This document shows, in pieces, positions 1-8,211 of a stretch of 64,000 nucleotides of DNA. The first letter of the stretch is position 1. Each line of letters begins with the position of its first letter. This DNA is from an uncultured Sphingomonadaceae bacterium (lineage in GTDB: Bacteria > Pseudomonadota > Alphaproteobacteria > Sphingomonadales > Sphingomonadaceae). Where the stretch lies: NCBI GenBank assembly GCA_947497455.1, contig CANMGU010000002.1, forward strand, positions 12,501 to 76,500, in the 5' to 3' direction. Below the pieces are notes generated by a model, which was not told the DNA's origin, made no database searches, and saw nothing but the letters and a program-made list of their open reading frames with translations. The position numbers and the translations under genes are program-made.

Positions 1-621
1 GTGCGCCTCATCATGCTGATCTCTTGTCCGCTTTATTTGGGAATGTCGGTTACCGCGGCGCCGTTGGTTGGCACCTTATTTGGTCCCAAATGGCTGGAGA
101 TGACTCCCTTTGTCAGCATATTGGCCTTGGCGATGCCGGTGATGACGCTGCAGATATTATTCGCACCGGCCAATAACGCGGTCGGCAAGCCACAGATTAC
201 CGCCAGAGCCTCTTTTGTTGGTGCCATTCTGATGCCGATCACCTTTTTGATCGGCTTGCAATGGGGGGCTTTGGGTCTTGCATGGGGCTGGGTGATCGCT
301 TTCCCGCTCCTCACGGCGTTTACTTTCATGCAGTCTTATCGCCACATCGGAATTACCGGTCGCCAATTGGCAGGTGCCATTTGGCCCGGTCTTTCGACGT
401 CCATCGCAATGGCAGCGATTGTCTATTTCGCCGATCAGTTCTTGCCCGAGATGATCGTCTACGGACGCCTGGCGATATTGGTGGCCATTGGCGGACTGGC
501 CTATGTTGGTTTGTTGTGGTTGCTGGCCAAACCGACTTTGCTCGAAGTCATCCGGCTTATTATCCGAAGAAAGCCTCCCCAGCCGGAGGCAGAAATAGCC
601 ACATCCCAAAGCCCCTCTTAA
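1..621 (+). CDS. Oligosaccharide flippase / polysaccharide export membrane protein, C-terminal part
   Basis: The gene enters from the left edge, so only about 206 C-terminal residues are visible; the GTG at base 1 is probably internal. Hydrophobic segments alternate with short loops (about residues 1-25, 40-60, 75-105, 130-150 and 155-175), and the polar tail is rich in Arg, Pro and Glu. The pattern, including an 'LFGPKWLEM' loop and a 'WGALGLAWGW' helix, fits the Wzx/MATE-like flippases that move lipid-linked oligosaccharides across the inner membrane. A full-length flippase of similar style lies at 45214-46758. The next gene follows after 43 bp on the same strand. The family call is fairly safe; the substrate is unknown. 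Confidence 0.75.
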   Translation: MRLIMLISCPLYLGMSVTAAPLVGTLFGPKWLEMTPFVSILALAMPVMTLQILFAPANNAVGKPQITARASFVGAILMPITFLIGLQWGALGLAWGWVIAFPLLTAFTFMQSYRHIGITGRQLAGAIWPGLSTSIAMAAIVYFADQFLPEMIVYGRLAILVAIGGLAYVGLLWLLAKPTLLEVIRLIIRRKPPQPEAEIATSQSPS

Positions 622-664
622 AAGCGTGCATTGCATGGCGGCGAGCATCGGCTAGGCCGACAAC

Positions 665-1468
665 ATGTCCCAGACATTGTCCTTAGCCGCAGGCACTCTT
701 CCTGAATTTCTGCCCGAGCAGGTTGCCGATGCTGCCGGTAAATCGGGATTTAGTCATGTCGGCTTTACTATTGAGCCAGAACATTGGAGCACGACACAAG
801 CCACAGCGACTATGGCAACGCTCCGCCAGTATCGACTGAAGGTACTTGATGTCGAGGTCATATGGATTCCCGAAGGCGGCGAATTGTCCGACGACCACCG
901 ACTGATAATCGATGCAGGCGCGCAGCTCGGCGCATCGAACGTTCTGGTGGTCAGCGCTGAACCCGACCCCAAGCGCACCGCAGCCGCGATGCACCAGCTC
1001 TGCGAATGGGCCGCGCCAGCCGGCATACGGGTCGCGCTTGAATTTTTGATGATTACCGCGGTGCAGTCGCTCGATACTGCTCTAGATATTATAGCACTTT
1101 GCGATCATGATTCCGCCGCTATGTTGATCGACACTCTTCATTTTCAGCGTGCCGGCCATGACCCGGCCGATCTCAAGGCCGTTGACCGCAGCCTGTTAAC
1201 CTATAGCCAGATATGTGATGGCAATCTGCAATGCGCGGATAATTTCAACAGCTATTTGGAAGACGCAATTGATTTGCGCAGCGTGCCGGGTGAAGGCGAG
1301 CTACCCATTCCGGACATATTGGCTGCGCTGCCCACCAATATTCCGCTCAGTTTGGAAGTCCGGTCCAAAGCTTATCGCGAGAACTATCCCGATCCGGTGG
1401 AACGAGCCAAAGCAGTCCGCCGGAAAACTCTCGCCAATCTTGACGCTATGGGTGTAGCGATTCGCTAG
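665..1468 (+). CDS. TIM-barrel sugar phosphate isomerase/epimerase-like protein
   Basis: The 267-aa product has the layout of the xylose isomerase-like TIM barrel family (AP endonuclease 2 fold). Alternating strand and helix blocks carry acidic or His residues at strand ends: 'EVIWIPEGGE' near 60, 'ALEFLM' near 120, 'MLIDTLHFQRAGH' near 155 and 'SLEVRSK' near 235, which are the usual metal ligand positions. Members isomerise or epimerise sugars or inositols, or dehydrate inosose; the exact substrate cannot be told here. The ATG at 665 follows closely on the flippase gene, so both may share a transcript. It converges on the CBS gene with a 14-bp gap. Confidence 0.7.
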   Translation: MSQTLSLAAGTLPEFLPEQVADAAGKSGFSHVGFTIEPEHWSTTQATATMATLRQYRLKVLDVEVIWIPEGGELSDDHRLIIDAGAQLGASNVLVVSAEPDPKRTAAAMHQLCEWAAPAGIRVALEFLMITAVQSLDTALDIIALCDHDSAAMLIDTLHFQRAGHDPADLKAVDRSLLTYSQICDGNLQCADNFNSYLEDAIDLRSVPGEGELPIPDILAALPTNIPLSLEVRSKAYRENYPDPVERAKAVRRKTLANLDAMGVAIR

Positions 1469-1482
1469 ACAGACCGATGGGA

Positions 1483-1911
1483 TCAGGCGCTTTGGATATA
1501 GTTGCGCATCGCCGCCGCTTCGCTCTCAATCTTGTCGATCCGATATTTAACCAAATCCCCAATTGATATGAAACCAACCAGATTGCCGCCATCGACCACT
1601 GGCAAATGGCGGATGCGGCGCTTGGTCATCAGCGAAAGCGCTCCGATGGCGCTTTTTTGCAAGTCGACCGAAATCACATCAGCCGTCATGACATCGGCGA
1701 CGCGTTTGTCCAGGCCGGCAGGCCCCAAGCTTTGAAGGCAGTGCAAAACATCTCGTTCGGAGAATATCCCGGCAACCTGGTCGCCATTCATTACCGGCAA
1801 AGCGCCAATCCTTTTCTCCGCCAAAATAGCAACAGCGTCGGCAACGCTATGATCTGCTGTACAACTGAAAATTGGTCCTTCACGACCCTGTAATATCGCC
1901 TGAATTGTCAT
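1483..1911 (-). CDS. CBS-domain protein (tandem CBS pair)
   Basis: The 142-aa protein consists almost only of two CBS motifs: residues about 8-60 ('VADAVAILAEKRIGALPVMNGDQVAGIFSERDV') and about 75-130 ('SALMTKRRIRHLPVVDGGNLVGFISIGDL', approximate). Stand-alone CBS pairs bind adenine nucleotides and act as energy or redox sensors, often on partner enzymes. The frame is open further upstream to 2067, but the ATG at 1911 has a GGGGAGAG ribosome site 9 bp before it and begins at the family's usual N-terminus (MTIQAIL), so the shorter form is preferred. It is divergent from the small membrane-protein gene. Confidence 0.85.
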   Translation of the reverse strand: MTIQAILQGREGPIFSCTADHSVADAVAILAEKRIGALPVMNGDQVAGIFSERDVLHCLQSLGPAGLDKRVADVMTADVISVDLQKSAIGALSLMTKRRIRHLPVVDGGNLVGFISIGDLVKYRIDKIESEAAAMRNYIQSA

Positions 1912-2051
1912 TTGCGCCCTCTCCCCATATCCAAAATATCTCCCTGATTCCTTTTTAGAGCATGATATATAGCACAGATTTCGTCGAAGTTGGACTTGAT
2001 GGCAAATCGAATAGGGTTCAAAGAAGATTCGCCCCAACGGAGTTACGAAAT

Positions 2052-2351
2052 TTGCCTGGTCCCTCACAGTTAGATGACCCTCTATATGCCGGTATCGCCT
2101 GGTCGCGTTATTGGCGGCTGATGCGCTGGATGAGTGCGCTCACCTTCATCTGCATCTCCGCTGCGCTGGGCTTTCTATATTATCTTCACGGACTGGTTTC
2201 GGTTCACATGTATATAGCAGCCGCAGCGGGTGTTGGATTGGCAGTATTATTGACTGCCGCGCTCATGGGACTGGTGTTCCTGTCAAGCGGTACCGGCCAT
2301 GATGACTGTATCGATGATCCGGTCAGCCAGGATATTTCACCTGATGAGTGA
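2052..2351 (+). CDS. Small conserved membrane protein (hypothetical)
   Basis: About 99 residues with two clear transmembrane helices ('MSALTFICISAALGFLYYL' and 'YIAAAAGVGLAVLLTAALMGLVFL') preceded by an aromatic/basic stretch (YAGIAWSRYWRLMRW) and followed by an acidic tail. I recognise this only as a small sphingomonad membrane protein found beside thioesterases. The frame opens at ATG 1962 but that start has no ribosome site; TTG 2052 has GGAG about 9 bp upstream and gives a compact protein, so it is the tentative start. The stop overlaps the start of the next gene (ATGAGTGA), so translation is probably coupled. Confidence 0.6.
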   Translation: MPGPSQLDDPLYAGIAWSRYWRLMRWMSALTFICISAALGFLYYLHGLVSVHMYIAAAAGVGLAVLLTAALMGLVFLSSGTGHDDCIDDPVSQDISPDE

Positions 2352-2760
2352 CGAAGAGCTGAGCAAGTTGATCGCCCTACAGCCTGTGTTGCGGGTGGCA
2401 CCGCAGCCGCGCGACCTTAATAATAATGGCCACATCTTTGGTGGCTGGGTTCTCTCACAGATGGATATTGCTGGCGGCATCATGGCGGCTCGTGTGGCAC
2501 AAGGATCGACAGCAACCGTTGCGATTGAAGCCATGTCCTTCCTTGCTCCCATCCTGACCCGCGATATTGTCTCGGTCTATGCGCAGGTCGAGCGCATCGG
2601 CACCACATCGGTCAGCCTGCGTATTGATGTCGTCGCCGAGCGCAATCGCGGCGAAGAACATGTGCCGGTGACCAGCGGGCTATTCACTTTTGTGGCTCTT
2701 GATGAAGATCATCGCCCGCGATCAATCCCGGAAAGTTCGAAAACCAAATATCTCAGCTGA
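2344..2760 (+). CDS. Acyl-CoA thioesterase, hotdog fold (YciA/BFIT type)
   Basis: The 138-aa product carries the hallmark 'DLNNNGHIFGGWVLSQMD' of cytosolic acyl-CoA hydrolases (about residues 23-40), where the Asn/His/Gly-Gly turn and following Asp form the catalytic site, followed by the 'VAIEAMSFLAPI' strand. It hydrolyses acyl-CoA to free acid and CoA. ATG 2344 lies inside the end of the upstream membrane-protein gene (8-bp overlap), arguing for translational coupling; the frame extends upstream to ATG 2299 but those extra residues do not fit the family. The residue 'RDIVSVYAQVERIGTTS' region matches the central strands. Confidence 0.88.
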   Translation: MSDEELSKLIALQPVLRVAPQPRDLNNNGHIFGGWVLSQMDIAGGIMAARVAQGSTATVAIEAMSFLAPILTRDIVSVYAQVERIGTTSVSLRIDVVAERNRGEEHVPVTSGLFTFVALDEDHRPRSIPESSKTKYLS

Positions 2761-2795
2761 ATTTCAGCAAATTCGGAACAGAGCGCAGCGCCCTG

Positions 2796-4370
2796 CTATC
2801 TCCGCACCACGCGATAGGTCAGCATACGCTTGCTATTGGCCGGCACCGTGACCTTCCAGAAATCCTTACCGTCCTTGCGCCCCAGCTTGTGGCTGAGTTT
2901 GCTCAGTTTATCTTCATCATCTCGATCAATCTTGATTTCAATCTGCGCGGCAGTGCGTGAAGCGTTGGTGATGGTCAGTTCCATCGCCGTCCAGCTGCTA
3001 TTCTCGTTATCGACATTCTCCAGGGCCTGGAGTTGATAGCGGACCAGCGGACTTTCTCCGATGCTGACCTCAACTTCTTCGCCAATCGCCTTGTCATCGA
3101 TGCCGCCTTCTCCGAGCAACAGACGTTCACCGCCCGCAGCCTTGAACGCAACCAGCTTCCCAGCCGGAAGCGCCAGTCCCAGGCCGTCCCGTTTCTTGTT
3201 CTGAAAACGCAATGTCGTCACAAGCGGCGTAGCATCACGATAATCATCCGCCCAGATCTCAGCTTCGTAGATCTGCACGAAGGGGATCGCGGACTTCTCA
3301 AACATTGCCACCTGTTTCTGGCTTTGCGAAGCGACTGTCACGGGCACAGGTATGCGATAGAGCTTTAGATCGCCGAGATCTTCTTGTTTGGTTTCGACGC
3401 TTTTCGCAGCCGTAACGACGACCATATCGCTTTCAGCCTCCATCATCGCCATCGGAGCCGGCAATGCCCTGCCCGCAAAACGTGACTCGTTGCGCGCGCG
3501 ATCAAATCGCTTCACCATTATGTCGCTGGTCGTGGCTTGGGGCCAACAACGCAGCGAAATTCTGCCGCCAGTTGAACGAGCAACATTATCTCGGCCCTTG
3601 TTCGGTTGCCCGGCTACTGTTTGAGTTTGGGCATTGGTAAAACTTGTCTCGTCGGCATTGGCCAAGGTAACCCACGAGAAGAGGTTCAACTTCTTGCCAT
3701 CAGCGCTCACGTCGGCGACATAATTGGCCTGCCAGTCAAAGCCGGTAGCAAGATAGGAAAGCGTCACGGTTGCGCGTGTTGGCGTCGCCACCCGGCTTTT
3801 GACCGACAGAGTGGGCTTGGCGGAAAGGCCCTCAGGAACCGCCGGATATACAATCGTTTCATTGAGTCCTGTGCATTGCAGCGCTTCAAAGCCTTCTGCG
3901 GTTTGCAGCACCACACCGCCACTGGCATCGGTGCGGATCTGCGCATCGAATTCTTTGGTCTCACCGGTCACTGCACTGGTCCGGCGAATTGTCACGCCGC
4001 GGCCCAGATAGCCGTTGAGCAGAGCAGAGGGAGACAGAAGCGCCGCATCGCGGTTCTTCTCGATCACACCATCTGGCAAGCCAGTCACAATAGCCGATTG
4101 CGGAATGATGCCCCCAGCGACACCTTCAAAACGCAAATCCACTTCCCCCGCGGGCAGGGTGATCGTGCGTTGCTCGGTAATCAAGGCATAGCCACCCAGA
4201 TAGTTCAGGTTCATCCCGTTGTCGCCGGTGCGCCTCGGATCGCGATAAACGGTCACCGATACCGAGGACGGGCCATCTGAGATCACAAGCTGACGTGCCC
4301 AAACCGATTGCGCCGCACTTGGGGCCGCGACCGCAAACATAAGGAACGCTATGAGCGCCCGCGCTATCAT
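2796..4370 (-). CDS. DUF4139 domain protein, secreted
   Basis: The 524-aa protein starts with a signal peptide (about residues 1-21, ending 'APSAAQS'). Motifs typical of DUF4139 proteins follow: 'VTVYRD', 'LPAGEVDLRFEGV' near 75, 'VTLSYLATGFDWQANYVADV' near 205-225 and the closing 'WKVTVPANSKRMLTYRV'. The protein is probably periplasmic or outer-membrane associated; the family's biochemical role is unknown. It follows the next DUF4139 gene in the same direction with only a 3-bp gap, so the pair is almost certainly one transcript. Start ATG 4370 is well placed for the signal peptide. The converging thioesterase gene ends 35 bp away. Confidence 0.85.
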   Translation of the reverse strand: MIARALIAFLMFAVAAPSAAQSVWARQLVISDGPSSVSVTVYRDPRRTGDNGMNLNYLGGYALITEQRTITLPAGEVDLRFEGVAGGIIPQSAIVTGLPDGVIEKNRDAALLSPSALLNGYLGRGVTIRRTSAVTGETKEFDAQIRTDASGGVVLQTAEGFEALQCTGLNETIVYPAVPEGLSAKPTLSVKSRVATPTRATVTLSYLATGFDWQANYVADVSADGKKLNLFSWVTLANADETSFTNAQTQTVAGQPNKGRDNVARSTGGRISLRCWPQATTSDIMVKRFDRARNESRFAGRALPAPMAMMEAESDMVVVTAAKSVETKQEDLGDLKLYRIPVPVTVASQSQKQVAMFEKSAIPFVQIYEAEIWADDYRDATPLVTTLRFQNKKRDGLGLALPAGKLVAFKAAGGERLLLGEGGIDDKAIGEEVEVSIGESPLVRYQLQALENVDNENSSWTAMELTITNASRTAAQIEIKIDRDDEDKLSKLSHKLGRKDGKDFWKVTVPANSKRMLTYRVVRR

Positions 4371-4373
4371 GAT

Positions 4374-5753
4374 CTAGAACCGCGTCTCAAAGGTCGCGGT
4401 CACGGTTGCCCGCCCATTGGCCGGTACGGGGACCTTCCAGATAATGCTGTTGGAAGACCGCCGCTGGCTCTTGAGACTTTCGTCGACGATCCGAGTATCA
4501 CTCCAATAGAAATCCAATCCGTCTTGAATCAGTGAGACCGTCACCGGCGTCGAGCGCGCATTGGTCAGCTCATAGGACATGGCGCTGCGCCATTTGGTGG
4601 ATGACAGCCGCCGCCTTTCGGTCACGGTTGGCTTGACCTTCACATCGAAAGCCTCCCCAGTTTTCAAACCCAGCTCGGATCCCATTGGCGTATGGCCAAT
4701 ATTATTTTCGCCAATAAATTGTGGTTGGCCAGAGGCATCCTTCATATAGACCCGAACCGTGCCGGCGGGCAGCGCATCGCCCAGGCCGCCATCAGCTGAT
4801 GCGCTAAACTGCAATACCGTCGCCGCGCTCTGCGGTTCGTTTTGTGTGCCAAGCCAGCGGTTGGTAAATTCATAGGCTTTTTGGGCCGAAGCACCGGTTA
4901 CATCGAGAAAGCTGACCTGCTTGGTCTGGGCATTGGCAATCGTGGTCCGTGCCGCCAACGGATAAAGATAAAAATCGCCAAGCGATTCCCGATTGGCAGA
5001 TTCTGTTCCGGCGCGACGGATATTGTTACGGCGGTTCGAACTGCGCTGGCCATTCACGCTGGGCGTGCCAGCCACCAGCAGGGTTTTCGCATCATTGAAG
5101 GTGGTGCCAGTATTATTGGTCAACGTCACCCAACCCTGGACGTCCATCTTGCCGGCGCTTTCATCGAACAATGCGACATAGTCGGCTTTCCAGCCCATGC
5201 CACCAGTCAGATAACTGAGCTGCGCGGGCCTAGTGCCACTACGCGTGCTGTTCAATGTAACGGACAAAGTTGGACGCGCGCGCAAATTGTTGGGAACCTT
5301 GTCAAATATAACCCGTGTTGGCAGGCGGTCATCGCGCAACACTTCGATACGCCCACCAATTTGCAGGACGACGCCGCCATTGGCTGCCAACACTTTGGCG
5401 CGCTCGCGAGTTTCCCTACCGGTGGCGGGATTGATCCGCACGATGGTAACCGTCTCGCCAACGGCCTTTTCCATCAGTTTCTGCGGGGACAACAGGTCAT
5501 AGTCAAAATTCTGTTCAACAATTCCGGTGTTCGCAGCATTAAAACCAACGGTCTCTGCGCGGATTTGTCCGGAAACCCCGGGAAAGGTCTGCACCGAGCG
5601 CCCCGATGGAATATTGAGGCGCCTTGTATCCTGCACGAGCGCCAGATTGTTGTTATAAATCGTCACGGCTATTTCACCTTGACCAGAGGACTGGCTAATC
5701 GCCGGAGTTGCAAGGGTAGCCAAGGCCAGGCCTGTGAAAGCAAGAAACCGCAT
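4374..5753 (-). CDS. DUF4139 domain protein, secreted (paralogue of its neighbour)
   Basis: About 459 residues with a signal peptide (MRFLAFTGLALATLATPAIS), then the same ordered blocks as the downstream paralogue: 'AVTIYNNNLALVQDTR', 'PSGRSVQTFPGVSGQI', 'QLSYLTGGMGWKADYVALF' near 190-210 and C-terminal 'IIWKVPVPANGRATV'. ATG 5753 has a GGAGAGAG ribosome site 8 bp upstream; the nine upstream residues in frame are not needed. This gene is first in the two-gene unit. It lacks the central insertion with 'VKRFDRARNESRFAGRALP' seen in the neighbour, so the two are diverged rather than recent duplicates. The 250 bp upstream show no obvious operator. Confidence 0.85.
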   Translation of the reverse strand: MRFLAFTGLALATLATPAISQSSGQGEIAVTIYNNNLALVQDTRRLNIPSGRSVQTFPGVSGQIRAETVGFNAANTGIVEQNFDYDLLSPQKLMEKAVGETVTIVRINPATGRETRERAKVLAANGGVVLQIGGRIEVLRDDRLPTRVIFDKVPNNLRARPTLSVTLNSTRSGTRPAQLSYLTGGMGWKADYVALFDESAGKMDVQGWVTLTNNTGTTFNDAKTLLVAGTPSVNGQRSSNRRNNIRRAGTESANRESLGDFYLYPLAARTTIANAQTKQVSFLDVTGASAQKAYEFTNRWLGTQNEPQSAATVLQFSASADGGLGDALPAGTVRVYMKDASGQPQFIGENNIGHTPMGSELGLKTGEAFDVKVKPTVTERRRLSSTKWRSAMSYELTNARSTPVTVSLIQDGLDFYWSDTRIVDESLKSQRRSSNSIIWKVPVPANGRATVTATFETRF

Positions 5754-6003
5754 ATTCTCTCTCCATCGTTCGTATGGCACGGCCTAACGTGGCCAAAATG
5801 AATGTAGCTTAAACAGCTATCAGATTCGTTCTGCAAGCTGGGGTTAACTTGTCGCCTTATAGCAATTGCTCGCTGGTCTTAAGGAAAGAACGTTGAAGAA
5901 TTTGTTGGTCAGGACGCGAAATTCAACCAACACGGATCATAGCCCAGCGTGATGTTCTGGGTTATAGTGAGCCACCAAATCTGAGCAGATTCAGGAGATA
6001 CTT

Positions 6004-6471
6004 GTGAGCTTAATTCCCCGTCCTGACCTTTCAGCGCGACCACTCCAGATGACGTGTGAGTGCTCGATTGAAGCGGAGTCAGATAAAGTCTACGCCGCCT
6101 GGACCGAAAGACTGGATATCTGGTTTGCTCAACCCGGAACACTTTTGATGGTCGCTGAGCCGGGGCGGCCATTCTTCTTCTACAATCGAGACGAATGGGG
6201 CAGACATCCCCACTACGGACGTTTTCTCGATATGAAAGCGAATAGGCTCATTGAGCTGACCTGGATAACGGGAAACGGAGAAGCGGTTGGCACGGAAGGC
6301 GCCGAGACGATTCTCAGGATCGAGCTCATTCCCGAAGGACCGGCGACGAAAGTCCGCCTGACCCATTCCGGTTTCATCGATGAAAAGTCCCGTCTCGGAC
6401 ACGAGGAGAACTGGCCTTTAGCGCTTGAGCTATTGAACGATGTCCTGAAGGATAACGCCAATATCGGTTAG
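6004..6471 (+). CDS. SRPBCC (AHSA1-like) domain protein
   Basis: The 155-aa product has the START/Bet v1-like helix-grip pattern of AHSA1-type SRPBCC proteins: 'ECSIEAESDKVYAAWTERLDIWF' near 18-40, 'YGRFLDMKANRLIELTWIT' near 72-90 and 'RIELIPEGPATKVRLTHSGF' near 103-122. The family binds small hydrophobic ligands; no specific ligand can be named. The start is GTG 6004, chosen because AGGAG lies 6 bp upstream and the N-terminus begins correctly. The GFA-family gene follows after 19 bp, so they may be co-transcribed. It marks the left side of the accessory stretch. Confidence 0.82.
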   Translation: MSLIPRPDLSARPLQMTCECSIEAESDKVYAAWTERLDIWFAQPGTLLMVAEPGRPFFFYNRDEWGRHPHYGRFLDMKANRLIELTWITGNGEAVGTEGAETILRIELIPEGPATKVRLTHSGFIDEKSRLGHEENWPLALELLNDVLKDNANIG

Positions 6472-6490
6472 ATCAACGCTGGAGTAAAAG

Positions 6491-6898
6491 ATGTCTTTCA
6501 GAGCAACATGCGCATGCAAAACTGTTTCAATAGAATTGGCCAGTGATCCACTTCGGTGTTTCGTTTGCCACTGCGATTACTGCCAGCGAATGACAGGTTC
6601 TATAGGAAACGCTGTTGCGATTTTCCGGGAAACGGACGTTGTGGCACTTTCAGATGCTCTTGAACTCGATCCCCAAATGGAAAAATGGCCGGGGTTGAAA
6701 AGATATCTTTGTCCCAAGTGCTATTCGAACGTGCATTGGGTGAACCCGAAAGCGTATCCTGAGATGCGACTAGTGTCTCTCGGATGTTTAGACGATCCAT
6801 CGGCGTTTAAAATAACAAGCACTGTGCAAAACCAATATCGGCCAAAATGGTGCCCCAAACTTGAAGCCGACAGTGCGTATGACGCATACCCTGAATGA
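6491..6898 (+). CDS. GFA-family zinc-binding protein (S-(hydroxymethyl)glutathione/CENP-V type)
   Basis: The 135-aa product has the paired Cys pattern of the GFA domain: 'CACKTVSIEL' at about 7-16, 'CHCDYCQRMTGS' at about 27-38 and 'CPKCYSNVHWV' near 76-86, the ligands for two zinc ions. The family was first described as glutathione-dependent formaldehyde-activating enzyme, but most members have no proven activity. ATG 6491 has GGAG 7 bp upstream. It sits just behind the SRPBCC gene, a pairing that suggests handling of small reactive organic compounds, though this is inference. Confidence 0.85.
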   Translation: MSFRATCACKTVSIELASDPLRCFVCHCDYCQRMTGSIGNAVAIFRETDVVALSDALELDPQMEKWPGLKRYLCPKCYSNVHWVNPKAYPEMRLVSLGCLDDPSAFKITSTVQNQYRPKWCPKLEADSAYDAYPE

Positions 6899-6945
6899 AG
6901 CCAAAGCGGATTAAAGATGGCGGTGTGCCAGTGGGGGTTCTCTGA

Positions 6946-6967
6946 CTGCTTTATCCCGAAAGCGGAC
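6946..6967 (-). repeat. Dispersed intergenic hairpin repeat, copy 1
   Basis: Read on the minus strand: GTCCGCTTTCGGGATAAAGC followed by AG. The arms CTGCTTT and AAAGCGG/AC can pair over a 6-base loop. At least five further copies of this unit lie in other gaps of the 6.9-19.0 kb stretch. The 306-bp gap from 6899 to 7204 holds this repeat and two operator-like sites at 7119-7164; nothing else was seen in it. Confidence 0.65.
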
Positions 6968-7118
6968 GTTGGGGATTGGTGCTATTCTGCCCTCTTCTTT
7001 TCTAGCTCGTCAACCCTCATCGACTAATTCTATGCCAGTTCGATTCTCAGCGGTCGGCAAAAGAAAGTCCAACAGCGCTTAACGGATGGTCAGTACGATC
7101 AATCATCAAAGTGAGATA

Positions 7119-7164
7119 TATGCGCCGCGCACATTTTTCGATTGCTATACATGCGCGACGCATA
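7119..7164. promoter_or_regulatory. Tandem MarR-type operators upstream of the NTF2-like gene
   Basis: Two 15-bp sites of the form TATGC-N5-GCATA: TATGCGCCGCGCACA at 7119-7133 and CATGCGCGACGCATA at 7150-7164, start to start 31 bp (about three helical turns). Near-identical pairs occur at 9335-9349 and 9380-9394, flanking the start of a MarR gene. They lie 41-86 bp before the ATG at 7205, a promoter position. The most likely binder is the MarR protein at 9405-9899 (inference). Confidence 0.65.
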
Positions 7165-7204
7165 TAAACTGGAGCAGTAATTAACAACCGCTGCGGAGAG
7201 CAAC

Positions 7205-7603
7205 ATGACCGGCACAAACCTCACCCCTGAACAGCACGATTTCTATGAGCGTTTCAAATCGTTCTGGGCCGAACCTTCAGGTGCTCGAGTGCCTGAAGTG
7301 ATTGCGCCTGACGCGAAAATTCATTTCACTGGCGCAGGAACAATGTCCGGTACAACCTATGCAGAATGGATGACCGAGACATTGGCCACGATGGAGGACA
7401 TGACAGTGACTCCGCTCGACTGCGCTGGGAATGGAGAGATGTTATACATTGCTTGGGAAACGTCGGCCTTGATCCATGGGGAGCGGCGTACCTATCGGGG
7501 CGTAGATCGTTTCCGCCTTAAAGATGGAATGGCGATAGAAGAGCATGTGATTTTCGATTCAGCGGTGCTCACACCTGAGGGGCGAGGCGGTATTGAACAG
7601 TGA
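7205..7603 (+). CDS. SnoaL/NTF2-like domain protein
   Basis: The 132-aa product fits the NTF2-like cone fold: N-terminal helix 'QHDFYERFKSFWAEPSG', strands 'VIAPDAKIHFTG', 'EWMTETLATMEDMTVTP', and C-terminal strands 'YRGVDRFRLKDGMAIEEHVIFD'. Such proteins are small-molecule isomerases, dehydratases or ligand-binding domains; no catalytic residue set allows a choice. ATG 7205 has GGAGAG 7 bp upstream. The promoter carries two copies of the TATGC-N5-GCATA operator shared with the MarR locus at 9.3 kb. A GNAT gene follows after 24 bp, probably in the same transcript. Confidence 0.8.
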   Translation: MTGTNLTPEQHDFYERFKSFWAEPSGARVPEVIAPDAKIHFTGAGTMSGTTYAEWMTETLATMEDMTVTPLDCAGNGEMLYIAWETSALIHGERRTYRGVDRFRLKDGMAIEEHVIFDSAVLTPEGRGGIEQ

Positions 7604-7627
7604 TCATCAACTCCTTAGCAACGACTC

Positions 7628-8194
7628 GTGACAGACTTTAAGACCAAACCGCTCAACGAAAAAACTTGGCCGGACTTCGCGCGACTAGTTGACGCAAACA
7701 ACGGCGTCTGGGGTGGGTGCTGGTGTATGTGGTATCACGGAAAGGGTGCAAGTGCAGAAGATGCAGCTGAAAAGCGCAAGGCGAAAGAATGTCTTGTTCG
7801 CCAAGGCCGAGCGCATGCCGCGCTTGTATATGAAGGCGGGGATTGCGTGGGGTGGTGTCAATTTGGATCGCCAAATGAGCTCCCGCGAATCCACAACCAG
7901 CGTGCCTATCAAAAGACCGATCCGGTATTACCAGACTGGCGGATCACCTGCTTTTTCTCCGGCAAGGGACATCGCGGAAACGGCGTTGCTTCGGCGGCGC
8001 TTGAAGGTGCAATCGAAGAAATTCGAAAGTTTGGCGGTGGAATTGTCGAGGCTTATCCGGAGGATATTGAGGGTAGAAAGGCATCGTCGGCCTTTCTGTT
8101 TAATGGTGCTTTACATATGTTCGAACGACAAGGTTTCAAGAGATCAAGGCAGATCGGAAAGCATAAATGGGTGATGGTAAAAACCATCACATGA
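7628..8194 (+). CDS. GNAT-family N-acetyltransferase
   Basis: The 188-aa protein shows a GNAT core: 'AALVYEGGDCVGWCQFGSPNEL' (strands 2-3, about 62-83), 'WRITCFFSGKGHRGNGVASAALEGAIEEIRKFGGGIVEAYP' (about 100-140, with the acetyl-CoA pyrophosphate loop 'GKGHRGNGVA' in place of the usual Q/RxxGxG/A), and a late 'MFERQGFKRSRQIGKHKWVMVK'. The N-terminus is rich in Trp and Cys (VWGGCWCMWYHG), a feature of an uncharacterised GNAT subgroup. The start is GTG 7628; no strong ribosome site is seen, consistent with coupling to the NTF2-like gene 24 bp upstream. Confidence 0.8.
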   Translation: MTDFKTKPLNEKTWPDFARLVDANNGVWGGCWCMWYHGKGASAEDAAEKRKAKECLVRQGRAHAALVYEGGDCVGWCQFGSPNELPRIHNQRAYQKTDPVLPDWRITCFFSGKGHRGNGVASAALEGAIEEIRKFGGGIVEAYPEDIEGRKASSAFLFNGALHMFERQGFKRSRQIGKHKWVMVKTIT

Positions 8195-8211
8195 TCAATA
8201 GCTATTGAAGA

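Noticed and set aside
3606..4280. A 224-codon open frame antisense to the first DUF4139 gene
   Set aside because: Same reason: full overlap with a well-supported gene and no domain or start signal.
4842..5801. A 319-codon open frame antisense to the second DUF4139 gene
   Set aside because: It is the mirror of a confident coding gene, lacks a ribosome site and shows no recognisable domain; long antisense frames are expected at this base composition.
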